Program-made: the position numbers and the translations under genes
NCBI GenBank assembly: GCA_019022495.1
Contig: JAFEKR010000012.1
Location: forward strand, 558,001 to 622,000
Source: Epichloe hybrida
Taxonomy: Eukaryota > Ascomycota > Sordariomycetes > Hypocreales > Clavicipitaceae
DNA: 64,000 nucleotides
Direction of reading: 5' to 3'
The notes under the pieces: model-generated
What the model was told of the DNA's origin: nothing
Databases searched by the model: none
What the model saw: the letters and a program-made list of their open reading frames with translations, nothing else
Shown here: positions 35,195-47,848 of the stretch, piece after piece
How the letters are laid out: every line of letters begins with the position of its first letter
How positions within the stretch are numbered: position 1 is the stretch's first letter

Positions 35195-36827
35195 ATGGTC
35201 CCCAACACCAGTACGTGCGATATCTGCTGTCGGCTCACTTCCTCTTCTCGTTCCTTGTTCCCCACGCATGCGCTGCCTTGACCTTCATTTGGGTTGTTTG
35301 GGCGGGTAGCTCCGACGCAAACCGCATCTCAGCTTTGCGTGCAGCTTCGCATACCGTGACCGAGCTTGCTGACCATGTTGAGCTCTAGAGAAAGCAGCTG
35401 CCGAGTGCATCTCGGACGATGCGCTGATACACCTCAAGTCGTACAAGTATTCGAGCGTCGACAAATCCCCCGTGTCGAAATATATTCTTGGTCCATGGGT
35501 ATGTAGCATGTACTTGAGGTCGGGACGGACATGTCCTCGGCCCATCGTTCTGTTCCGTCATCGCTTCTTCTTGCATCGACTACCACGGCGGAGACGGCAA
35601 AAGGGAGCGGTCCGAGCTGACAGTTGTGTTCTTCTGTAGTGGAATGCCTTCGTCAACGTTTTGCCGCTGTGGCTAGCCCCGAACATGGTGACCCTCTTGG
35701 GTTTCTTTTTTATTCTGGGTAACATTGGCCTACTCGTCATGTTCATGCCTGATTTGGTTGGGCCGGTACGTTCGACATCAACACGTCAATTGTAACTTGG
35801 ACTTTATACTCACATGGTGGACTCTTTGAATCAGGGACCGACTTGGTTGTACCTCAGCTTCGCTTTCGGTCTGTTCATGTATCAGACCATGGATAACGTG
35901 GATGGCAAACAGGCGAGGAGGACCGGCACATCAAGCGGCCTCGGCGAATTATTTGACCACGGCATCGATTCTCTGAACTGCACTTTGGCCAGTTTACTCG
36001 AAACAGCAGCCATGGGTCTAGGGACGACCAATGCAGGCGTCTTCACTGCGCTGTGCCCCTGTCTCGCCATGTTCTTTTCCACCTGGGAGACCTATCACAC
36101 CCACACGCTATATCTCGGTTTCATCAATGGACCTACCGAAGGTCTCCTCATCGCTTGCAGCATCATGGTAGCCTCGGGTATCTGGGGACCTCACATCTGG
36201 ACACTACCTCTTGCAACGGCCCTTGGCGACCACTTGCCCGGTCTGGCTGCCATGCTTGGTGAAACATCATTCCGGGATATCTGGATTGGGCTTATTCTTG
36301 TGACTCTGTTCGTCGGCCACGTTCCCTTCTGCCTGTACAACGTTGCGTGTGCTCGCCAGAAACAAGGCCTGCCAGTGTTGCCAGTCCTTGCCGAGTGGAC
36401 GCCAATGGCTGTCTTTACCTCGGGTGTCGGAGCCTGGGTCTTCTCACCACACAGCACCCTGATGAAAAACAACCACCTGGTCTTATTCTGCCTGACCATG
36501 TCCTTTGTTTTTGGCAGACTGACTACGAAAATTATTCTAGCTCACTTGACACGCCAGCCCTTCCCTTATTGGACCATCATGCTTGCTCCTCTTGTCGGCG
36601 GCGCATTCCTCGGAAATCTGCCCCGGTTCGGATTCCCCCAGATCAGCGCCACGATGGAGTTGTATTATCTGCGGGCGTACTTTCTCTTCTCGCTGGTTGT
36701 GTACTTTCGCTGGGCGTACATTGTTGTCACCGCTATCTGCGACTTCCTGGGCATCAATGCTCTCACCATTCCCAAGGAGAAGCAGATTGCTAACAAACAA
36801 GCGCGTGATGCTACCAAGATCCATTAA
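35195..36827 (+). CDS. CDP-choline/ethanolamine:diacylglycerol phosphotransferase
   Basis: Final step of the Kennedy pathway: transfer of phosphocholine or phosphoethanolamine from the CDP-alcohol to diacylglycerol in the ER or Golgi membrane. Four exons: 35195-35210 (only 16 nt), 35389-35498, 35640-35765 and 35835-36827, about 414 aa. The CDP-alcohol phosphotransferase signature DG-x2-AR-x8-G-x3-D-x3-D is complete: DNVDGKQARRTGTSSGLGEL followed by FDHGIDSLN. Upstream, HLKSYKYSSVDKSPVSKYIL and LWLAPNMVTLLGFFFILGNI are typical. Seven or more hydrophobic segments follow. The micro-exon coding MVPNT was chosen because it has a GTACGT donor and leads in phase into KKAAAECISDDALIHLKSY. The C-terminus (IANKQARDATKIH) is cytosolic by analogy. 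EPT1 versus CPT1 specificity cannot be decided here. Confidence 0.9.
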
Positions 36828-39179
<2,352 letters not shown>

Positions 39180-39739
39180 GTTGGCCGTGAAGACGTGCTA
39201 ATGAATTGGAAGAAGGAACTGATTAGGGGGGGAGCGGGGAATGATATGGGAGAAAGTGGCAGGAGATGGGAAAGGGGAAAAACGACTTCAAGTTGATGCT
39301 GCCCCTCCCGGGCCTCCCCCCACCAGACCGCCTCATTCGCCGGCGCCGTGTAATGTGATTTCTCGCGCCAGGGCCTCTGAAAGCCCGCACATCAATCTGC
39401 CTCAAGGCCAGAAACTGACACAATTCATACTACAAAGCCGTTGGAAACGAAATTTGTATGCACAAAGCGCCAGCATAAAAAAAAAAAAGTGTTTTCGTCA
39501 TCGTCTGCAAGATTGGCTCGTTGGTTGGAACGCACCAGCGCGTCGACCCACAAGATGATCGATAAGATCAAGGAGGCACTAGCACGTGATGCCGCCTTAT
39601 TACAGAGCTAACAGAGCTATCGATGCAAAAAAATGGTACCGGCGCGCGCACAGCAGGTTTGGGGCGCCCAGATAGCTGACAGTTTCAACGCGCCGCAAGT
39701 CAATCAATCGCTGACGCCTGGAATTTACCCAACGGAAAG
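39180..39739. promoter_or_regulatory. Divergent promoter region ERG10 / SNU114
   Basis: 560 bp between two divergently transcribed housekeeping genes, so it must hold both promoters if the starts are right. A CACGTG box is at 39583-39588, about 150 bp upstream of SNU114. An A12 run lies at about 39478. Confidence 0.45.
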
Positions 39740-42700
39740 ATGGATGATCTATACGACGAGTGAGCGTCATCTCTTCGAGCGCAATTGCCATGCAACCCAT
39801 CGTGGCCGAAGTACTGACTTGCTGTCTTGTAGGTTCGGTAACTTCATTGGGGAGGAAGTCGAGTCCGAGGCAGCGTCTGAGGCTGGTGTCGACGCTGGTG
39901 ATTATGTTTACGATAATGAATCTATACACCCCGGGAGAGTCACAGGTGAAGAGCTGATGGAGGTCGATGGTTCGTCAAGCCCTCCTTTTTCTTTCCGAAG
40001 CCGGACGCAGCGCTAATCACCGATGCGCCTCAGATGGACCTTCAAACGCTGTGATCCTCCACGAAGATAAGCAATATTATCCGACTGCTCAGCAAGTATA
40101 CGGCGAGGATGTAGAGACAAGAGTGGAAGAGGAGGATGCCCAGCCCCTGACCCAGCCAATAATCGCCCCCATCGAGCAAAAGAAGTTCAATATTGAAGAA
40201 GTCGACCTCCCTCCCGTTTTCTTTGATCGCGAATTCATGATGGATTTGATGAATTTTCCCGAGCAAACACGAAATGTTGCTTTAGCTGGTCACCTGCACC
40301 ATGGAAAGACATCATTCATGGACATGCTCGTCATGCAAACCCACGACATTGCGGAGAAGCTCGACAAGCGAAGCGGACGGAAGCGCGACGAAAAGCTGCG
40401 ATATACAGATGTACATATATTGGAACGCGAACGGGGCATTTCAATAAAAGCCTCTCCCATGAGCCTTGTTCTTCAGAGCAGCAAGGGCAAGTCTCATCTC
40501 GTCAACGTCGTCGACACCCCCGGTCATGTCAACTTTGTGGACGAAGTGGCCGCCGCATTCAGGTTAGTCGACGGAGTATGTCTGGTTGTCGACGTGGTAG
40601 AAGGTGTGCAGGTGAATACGGAGCAGATCATAAAGCACGCTGTATTGGAGGACATTCCCATGACATTGATAGTCAACAAGATGGACCGCTTGATCCTGGA
40701 ATTGAAGCTGCCGCCGAAGGACGCCTACTTCAAGCTGAAACATGTAATCGAGGAGGTCAACACAGTCATCACCAGCACAGCACCCACACAGGCAATCTCA
40801 AAGCGCATCAGTCCAGAAAAGGGAAATGTCCTGTTTTCTTGCGCAGATCTTGGCTGGTGCTTCACACTCCCATCTTTTGCAAAGATGTACACCGATGCAT
40901 ATGGGGACATGAACACGGAAGAATTCGCCAAAAGACTTTGGGGCGATGTGTACTTCAACCCAAAGAAGCGATCATTCACACGAAAGCCCGTCGAGGAACG
41001 TGCCACACGGTCATTTGTCCACTTCGTATTGGAGCCTATCTACAAGCTCTTCACGCACTCTATCAGCAACACCCCTGGAGACCTCAAACCTGTTTTGGCG
41101 TCGTTGGGCATCCAATTGAAACCAGCACAGTACAAGTCAGATGCCAAGGATATATTGAAAGTTGTGTGCGAACAGTTTTTTGGCCTGTCAACCGGCTTCG
41201 TCGACATGATAGTCCAGCACGTCCCGTCACCAACGAAAGGCGCCGAAAGGCTTTTGGAGCGGCATTACACGGGCCCCCTTGACACCAAAATCGCTGGGTC
41301 CATCAAGTCGTGTGACCAGGACGGCCCGTTGGTCATTCACATCACCAAGCTTTTCAACGCGTCGGATGCCAAGAGCTTTTACTCGTTCGGGCGTGTGCTG
41401 AGCGGTACCGCAAAACCAGGCATGTCTGTGCGGGTGCTTGGAGAGGGCTACTCTCTTGATGATCAGGAAGACATGACCTTGGGTACCATTGGTGAGGTTT
41501 TTATCGGGGAGACAAGGTACAACATTCCCACAGACGGCGTGCCGGCTGGCAGTCTGGTTTTGCTCAGCGGTGTAGACAACTCGATAGTCAAGTCTGCGAC
41601 GATTGTCGCCCTCAAATTTGAGGATGAGGAGGACGCTTTCATTTTCAAACCGATCACGCACTTCACACAATCAGTGCTGAAGGTTGCGGTGGAACCCATT
41701 AACCCATCCGAACTGCCCAAGATGTTGGACGGTCTACGAAAAGTACAGAAGTCATACCCTCTCATCGAGACCAAGGTGGAAGAGTCCGGGGAACACATCA
41801 TCCTTGGCACGGGGGAGTTGTACATGGATTGTGTTCTCCACGATCTCAGAAGGCTCTATGCCGACATGGACATCAAGGTCTCTGATCCCGTGACGCGATT
41901 CTGCGAGACGGTGGTCGAGACATCTGCGACCAAGTGCTACGCCATCACGCCGAACAAGAAGAACAAGATTACAATGGTTGCTGAGCAATTGGAAAAGGGA
42001 ATCTCAACGGATATTGAGAGTGGCGCGGTGAAGATTCATGACCCCATCAGAAAGACTGCCAAATTCTTCGAAGACTTGCATGGCTGGGACAAGCTGGCGG
42101 CGCGAAGTATCTGGGCCTTTGGACCTGACGAGATGGGACCCAACATCCTGCTGGATGACACTTTGCCAACAGAGGTGAGCCAGACCGCCAACTTGCATAT
42201 TTTGGCCCGCACCTAACATGACCATTTTCACTTCACATAGGTTGACAAGAAGCTTCTCAACACGGTCAAGGAATCCATCCGGCAAGGCTTTAGCTGGGCG
42301 ACCCGAGAAGGGCCTCTGTGTGAAGAACGTAAGTTCTCCTCCACCACTTTGCTCCACCTATGATACGATATGATGTGAACACCTTGCTGACCTGGCCAGC
42401 CATCCGCAACACCAAATTCAAAGTCACGGATGTTTCGTTGGCCGGAGAAGCCATCTTCCGTGGTGGCGGTCAAATCATCCCAACCTCACGACGAGCATGC
42501 TATTCCTCATTTTTGATGGCCTCCCCCCGCCTTATGGAGCCCGTCTACGCAGTATCCGTCACTGGACCCGAAGACTCCCACACCGAGGTCTACAATGTGC
42601 TGGCTCGACGTCGTGGCCACGTTTTGTCCGATGGCCCTGTTGCCGGCACCCCTCTGTACCGTGTCAATGGGTTGATCCCCGTCATTGATAGTTTTGGATT

Positions 42701-42965
42701 CGAGACGGATCTGAGGATCAAGACTCAAGGTAGCTCCATGGTCAGCTTGCTCTTTGACAATTGGAGCATCGTGCCAGGCGATCCGTTGGATCGTGACCAG
42801 ATCCTGCGCCCGCTGCAGCCCGCATCTGCACAGGCCACAGCGAGGGATTTCGTCCTCAAGACAAGAAGGCGGAAGGGATTGAGCGAGGACGTCAGCGTCA
42901 AGACGTTCTTGGAGCCCGAATTTTACCAGAATCTGATGGAGAGCGGAATGCTCGGAGATGCATGA
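39740..42965 (+). CDS. SNU114: U5 snRNP GTPase SNU114 (116-kDa, EF-2-like)
   Basis: Spliceosomal GTPase controlling Brr2-driven unwinding and spliceosome disassembly. Five exons: 39740-39759 (20 nt, coding MDDLYDE), 39833-39969, 40034-42174, 42241-42328 and 42400-42965, about 983 aa, matching the family. GTPase motifs: G1 GHLHHGKTS, switch-[19 protein letters not shown]4 VNKMDRL. The N-terminal acidic region ([18 protein letters not shown]) typical of Snu114/EFTUD2 precedes the [17 protein letters not shown] linker. EF-2-like domains II-V follow, e.g. [18 protein letters not shown] and [20 protein letters not shown], then [20 protein letters not shown]. Splice sites were chosen by phase and conservation. 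The C-terminal ending [20 protein letters not shown] is family-like. Confidence 0.95.
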
Positions 42966-44123
42966 CCATGTTATGTACTGGCTCGCAATCCGCTCAGTCA
43001 GTCGGACTTGGATGTAGATTAAAGGACCGGAGGCGTTTGCGGGGGTTTGATCTCTTTGTACATTTGATGGAAAAGCATCAGTCGATAGCCATTCTTGGAC
43101 CGAATCAATCCGTGCACGTCATTGTAATAGTAAGCGTGGCTGAATTCGTTTGACCTGTGTAGATTCTGGAACAACAACCTAGCGTGTCTGACGTAAGCAT
43201 GTGTGCATGATAGTTCCGCTGCCATTCAGTAATACGTACATGTACTCCGTACGGAGCATGCACTATTATTAATAGGTAACAAGTCCACGGAAATATCACG
43301 TGCTTGCTTATGATGTGGGTGAAAGTATCTCTTGTCGCACCACAGGGGATTGTCCTCGGCGGACCGAGCGGGGGCTTATTGATTACGGGGCAGGGATGTC
43401 CGGGCCCTTCCATGTTCATCCATGTTCCTAGTGCGTTAATACGCGTAGCTTGGGGGCCAACTTTGCAAATTTCAAAGGACTGTTCAATTTCGGACCCCGC
43501 CCACGCTGAGCTTCACCCGTCCATGTTTGCGAAAGGCCGCGGCCCGTGCCACGATAATAAAAGCGCGTGCGAAGTCAGCCATGGCTTGGCACAGAATCCC
43601 CGAGTCCCCTGGTGATGACGCCGTCACGCGTAGACCGAGGTGGACAAGTTGAGATCGCGATGGGAGGTGCGAATGAAACCAGAGGCAGAGCATCGGGTTC
43701 CCTCACCATGACGACCATCTATGATGCTTTCATGACATCTCACGGAGTCTTTTTGGCACCGAACGGGGTTGGCGAGTTTCCTTGTGAGTAGCATTATTGC
43801 TTATTGCCCTGCGTCATGAAGAACCACCAACAAGTTACATTTTCTTTTTTTGTTCTCTTTTCAAATGATTTGCCACACTCGTTCAGCTGGTGGAACCGTT
43901 CCCCGGGGGGGGGAGGGGGGCGGACTCTAACTCGTATTATATCCAAGCTAATATCCAAGCCAGCCCCTGACTGCATGTGAGAGAATCATGACGGGGTAGA
44001 TGGACCGACAGCATGGGTACCCATTGATTTAGCTGCTCTCGAAAATATTACTTATAAGGCTGGATCTGGATCTGGTCTGGACGTGTCGAGGGATCGTCTT
44101 GGCTTCCGGCAAGTCGTCTCACC
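42966..44123. other. Intergenic: SNU114 3' flank and GMC oxidoreductase upstream
   Basis: 1.16 kb. It contains the clearest copy of the recurring palindrome (TACTCCGTACGGAGCA, about 43242-43257), a CACGTG at about 43300, and a G-rich stretch at about 43902-43922. No gene recognised. Confidence 0.5.
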
Positions 44124-46049
44124 ATGTTTTCATCCTGGAGCAGTGCCTTGATAGGCATCTCTCTCTTGTTCAATCTCGCTGCCGCCGTTCATCTGACATC
44201 GTATAAATACGTCGTCGTCGGCTCTGGTGCCGGAGGCGGCCCCTTGGCAGCTCGTCTCGCCCTGGCTGGTCACAAAACACTCCTCATAGAAGCCGGAGAT
44301 GATCAAGGCCATAACCCAAACTATACCGTCCCTTCGTACAATGCGAAATCGTCCGAAGACGAAAAGCTGTCGTGGAACTTCTTCGTGCGACACTATGCCG
44401 ATGACGCTCGCCAGGCTCGAGACTACAAAACGTCCTATACCACGCCCGAGGGCAAGCTGTACACCGGACTGAGCCCCCCCGAGGGCTCGAAGATGCTGGG
44501 AACCTTGTATCCTCGCACCGGAACCCTGGGCGGATGCACTGCTCACAATGCCCTGGTAGCCATCTACCCCCATAGGAGCGATTTCCAGTATCTTGCCTCT
44601 CTGACAGGTGATGCCTCTTGGGCGCCAGACAACATGCGCAAGTACTTTGCGAGGCTGGAGAACAACAAGTACCTGTTGCCTTTGGCCAAGGGTCACGGCT
44701 ACGACGGATGGTTAGACACGAGTCGCGCACCGCTCGATATTCCCCTCAAGGACCCCAAGCTCTTGAGCATGATTCTCGGCGGGAGCTTCGCCTTGGGCAA
44801 CTGGACCAGACTGCTGCCGAATGTGCTCAACGTCCTCCTGGGCGATGCGAATGAGGACTCGGAAACTCGCGATCGGGACGGTGGCTACTTTCAGATCCCC
44901 CTCTCTGCCGAGAATGGAGAACGCCGTGGCTCGCGAGAATTTGTCGTTGCCGTAAGGGACGCCAAGAACCGCGACGGCAGCAAGAAGTACCCCCTTGACG
45001 TGCGGATGAACTGCCACGTCACCAAGGTGGTGTTCGATGAGAGCGGCCATGAGCCCCGCGCCACGGGTGTCGAGTTCCTGGACGGCGCATACCTCTACAA
45101 GGCCAGTCCGAGGTCCAAGTCTGCCGGCCGCGGGACCCCTGGATCCGCGACGGCCTCCAAGGAAGTCATCCTCGCGGGCGGAGCATACAACTCTCCCCAG
45201 ATCCTCAAGCTCAGCGGCGTGGGACCGGCCGACGAGCTGGACAAGTTCGGCATCAAGGTCATCAAGCATCTCCCAGGCGTGGGAACCAACCTCCAGGACC
45301 ACTACGAAGTTGCCGTGCAGGGCCGCCTCCAGTCAGACTGGAGCTTCCTCGAAGGCTGCACCTTTTCCGACCCGGATCCCTGCCGCGACCGCTGGGAGCA
45401 CCCTGTCCTGGGCGATCGCGGCGCATACGTCTCCAGCGGCTTCGCGGCCGCCATGCTCATGAAGTCTTCCCAGTCCAGCGAGTACGATGCCTTTGTTTTC
45501 GGCGGCCCCGTGAACTTCAGAGGGTACTTCCCCGGCTACAGCCACAAAATCACCGCCGACCACAACCTCTTCACCTGGGCTATTCTCAAGGCTCACCCCC
45601 GAAACACCGCCGGCCACGTCAAGCTTCTCTCCGCCGACCCCCTGGACACGCCGGACATCGCGTACAACTACTTCGATACCGGCTCGGGTGACTACGCCGC
45701 AGATCTGACTGCCATCCGCGAAGCCATCGGTGTAGCCAGGGATGCTTTCAAGCGCCAGCCCGTCGCGGTTCAGGAGACGTTGCCCGGAGAGCACATCCAG
45801 TCGGACGAGGACATCAAGACGTACGCCAGGGATACGGCCTGGGGTCACCACGCTTCTTCAACGTGCCCGATTGGCGCCGACAACGATCCCATGGCGGTGC
45901 TGGATTCGAGTTTCCGCGTCAGGGGCGTCAGGGGGCTGCGCGTCGTGGATGCGAGTGTCTTCCCGAGAATCCCTGGTACCTTCACAGCGGTATCGACGTA
46001 CATGGTGGGGGAGAAGGCCGCGGACGTGATTTTGAGTCAGAATAATTGA
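44124..46049 (+). CDS. Secreted GMC (glucose-methanol-choline) FAD oxidoreductase
   Basis: Flavoprotein oxidase or dehydrogenase of the GMC family; substrate (alcohol, sugar or aryl alcohol) not predictable. Intronless, 641 aa. A signal peptide (MFSSWSSALIGISLLFNLAA) precedes the ADP-binding strand YVVVGSGAGGGPLAARLALA and GHKTLLIEAGDD. GMC signature 1-like text GTLGGCTAHNALVAIYPHRS and signature 2-like GGAYNSPQILKLSGVGPADE are present. The catalytic region near the C-terminus reads GHHASSTCPIGADNDPMAVL then VVDASVFPRIPGTFTAVSTY. The first active-site His is in the HHASS motif, while the usual HPN position reads IPGTF, as in a subgroup of fungal GMC enzymes. It has no introns although its housekeeping neighbours do. 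It sits at the edge of the accessory region with the P450 relic and PKS, so it may be a metabolite-tailoring enzyme, or simply a secreted oxidase. Confidence 0.9.
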   Translation: MFSSWSSALIGISLLFNLAAAVHLTSYKYVVVGSGAGGGPLAARLALAGHKTLLIEAGDDQGHNPNYTVPSYNAKSSEDEKLSWNFFVRHYADDARQARDYKTSYTTPEGKLYTGLSPPEGSKMLGTLYPRTGTLGGCTAHNALVAIYPHRSDFQYLASLTGDASWAPDNMRKYFARLENNKYLLPLAKGHGYDGWLDTSRAPLDIPLKDPKLLSMILGGSFALGNWTRLLPNVLNVLLGDANEDSETRDRDGGYFQIPLSAENGERRGSREFVVAVRDAKNRDGSKKYPLDVRMNCHVTKVVFDESGHEPRATGVEFLDGAYLYKASPRSKSAGRGTPGSATASKEVILAGGAYNSPQILKLSGVGPADELDKFGIKVIKHLPGVGTNLQDHYEVAVQGRLQSDWSFLEGCTFSDPDPCRDRWEHPVLGDRGAYVSSGFAAAMLMKSSQSSEYDAFVFGGPVNFRGYFPGYSHKITADHNLFTWAILKAHPRNTAGHVKLLSADPLDTPDIAYNYFDTGSGDYAADLTAIREAIGVARDAFKRQPVAVQETLPGEHIQSDEDIKTYARDTAWGHHASSTCPIGADNDPMAVLDSSFRVRGVRGLRVVDASVFPRIPGTFTAVSTYMVGEKAADVILSQNN

Positions 46050-46589
46050 TGGCTTGGAAGGAAGCTGGGGAGCAACAAGGAGGAATGTACAGAGGAGAGA
46101 AATTTATGACGAAGCCGTCTTGACTTGTATTATTCATTTCCGGCAGTGACTTGTTGCTGCGAAAACTGTTGTATTCTACATGCATGTACCGAACTTTCGA
46201 GCTGATGTTGAGAAGGAACTCTTCTGCGAAAAGTTCTCATTCTCGCTGACCTCCGTTTGCCCTCTTTCCAAGTACAAAACCAGAAACCGGGTACTTCTAG
46301 AGACTTGATCTGGGGGTTTGCAGCTGGGCTCTGGATAATGGGCGGAATGGTTGAGAGTTGCGGCATGTCATGGCTGTGGAGGAGGTGCGAATCATGAAGA
46401 CGGTTTGGACTGGAGCATCTGTGCCATGTACATAACCTTGTGTTGCTTGAGGAATTCATATTATATATGTATACATTCACGCTTACTTGGTTCATTTGGT
46501 CTAGCGGCCGAGTCTAGACCTCATTCATGGCAAACCGACATGTGAGTCCAGTCCATTCCGTGGCCGCAATCACGTAAAATGGAACACGT
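46050..46589. other. Intergenic: GMC oxidoreductase 3' flank
   Basis: 540 bp with no recognisable gene or motif. Confidence 0.4.
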
Positions 46590-47253
46590 TGGCTCGAGTG
46601 CCATCATTCAGGATACAGCTTCAGCGAGGGCTACGACTTGTTCTTTCTGGGCAGGGACGACTTCAGAGAAGACTTCAACAACCTCTTGGACCTTGACGTC
46701 GCTCATGTGGTACGCTGCGCACGATTTGCGCATACTTGGTCATTTTGAGACGGGGACCTCAAAGGCATGCCTCGCGATGCGACCGAGACTTGCTCTGTTG
46801 AAATGGCTCGAGCAGCGGCGATATTTGGCAAGTGTCTCAGCATATACATCCGAGTCGTAGGAAGGGTGAAAAAAAAAGAGGGGGGGGGGGGGGGCAAATA
46901 GAGAGAGAAAAAAAAACGCTAATGTTGTTGAAAAGAGTGCTGTAAACAATGAAGCCCTGCGACTACATCATGGGGGCTGTTGGTCGCTTGCCTCGTGTGG
47001 CATGAGAGACGATCTACTACGAAAACCATGCCATTTTCGCCTGGTGTAAGTCTTTTTTTTTTTTTTTTCATTCCCCGTTGCTATTCTTACAAGAAGTCGA
47101 GTTCTGACATGAATAGACACCCATGAGCGCGACAAACTACTGGGTTTATATGGACGAGACGATTTTCCATAACCCGACAAGGTTCTCTCCAGAACGATGG
47201 GTAGAGGCTGAGGAAGTAGGGACTCCTCTTCAAAGGTATGTGGTTTCTTAGGT
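46590..47253 (+). pseudogene. Cytochrome P450 relic, truncated before the heme-binding loop
   Basis: Fragments in several phases, in P450 order on the plus strand. (a) About 46614-46735: GYSFSEGYDLFFLGRDDFRE, like the region before helix F (weaker). (b) 46939 onward: AVNNEALRLHHG, carrying the K-helix ExxR. A +1 phase change then gives AVGRLPRVA, a stop, and ETIYYENHAIFAWCK. (c) 47098-47253: TPMSATNYWVYMDETIFHNP and TRFSPERWVEAEE, the PERF/PERW block, ending LQRYVVS and a stop. The Cys-containing heme loop that should follow is missing. The sequence instead enters a perfect 30-bp inverted repeat and retroelement sequence. A T15 run interrupts the gene at about 47048, where an intron may have been. 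The gene cannot make a functional enzyme. Its family is probably that of secondary-metabolite P450s. Confidence 0.75.
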
Positions 47254-47325
47254 AGATTCCCTTCCGCTTCAATGACGGAGCGAGGGCCACGATGATCCGT
47301 CATTGAAGCGGAAGGGAATCTACCT
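47250..47325. repeat. Perfect 30-bp inverted repeat with 16-bp loop
   Basis: 47250-47279 is the exact reverse complement of 47296-47325. The right arm lies in retroelement gag sequence, and the left arm directly abuts the end of the P450 relic. This marks the junction between the two. Confidence 0.97.
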
Positions 47326-47560
47326 TTGGCAAGTGTGACCGGATTGACCTCCCCAAGTCGCATTTCGGCAAAGCATTCCCTATTATGTTGATAGGAGATG
47401 CTGAACAGCACTTTCTCGATTACCTCGCCGGCAAGAACCTCTCTTACGAAGAGATGATTGCAAACATCCGTCAACGATTTGAAACGGAAAGCAATCAACA
47501 GTTCTATCGCCGCGAGTGGAGCAATACAACAGTCTTCTCCTTGCCAATTTTGATGCTCAC
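47296..47560 (+). mobile_element. LTR-retrotransposon gag-like fragment
   Basis: The plus-strand frame reads CDRIDLPKSHFGKAFPIMLI, GDAEQHFLDYLAGKNLSYEE, MIANIRQRFETESNQQFYRR and EWSNTT. This resembles the gag/capsid region of fungal LTR-retrotransposon polyproteins (the FGKAFPIMLxGDAEQxxLDYL pattern). It is only about 80 codons long, with no LTRs, protease or reverse transcriptase nearby, so it is a relic. The end at 47560 is approximate. Confidence 0.65.
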
Positions 47561-47582
47561 TAGTGTAGATGAACCTCGCAAT

Positions 47583-47848
47583 CCGATTGTTGAGTTCGGG
47601 CTGCGTAGCAGTCTCTGGGTTTGGTTGGGTAAGCTCTTCCCAGTCTCTTGTGAGTGATTTCTTTGCCGATTGAATCCGTGATGATATCGTAAGCCCGGCG
47701 AAGAGGTCCGTGATATCTCACGGACCTCTTCGCCGGGCTTACGATATCATCACGGATTCAATCGGCAAAGAAATCACTCACAAGAGACTGGGAAGAGCTT
47801 ACCCAACCAAACCCAGAGACTGCTACGCAGCCCGAACTCAACAATCGG
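47583..47848. repeat. Near-perfect 266-bp palindrome, 131-bp arms
   Basis: 47583-47713 is the exact reverse complement of 47718-47848. The spacer is four bases (TATC). I compared both arms base by base and found no mismatch. The right arm, read on plus, gives peptide-like text (TDLFAGLTISSRIQSAKKSL, then RDWEELTQPNPETATQPELN), probably from the same retroelement. Confidence 0.97.

Noticed and set aside
46493..46530. tRNA-like start (TTTGGTCTAGCGG)
   Set aside because: No matching acceptor stem, anticodon arm or GGTTCRA T-loop follows.
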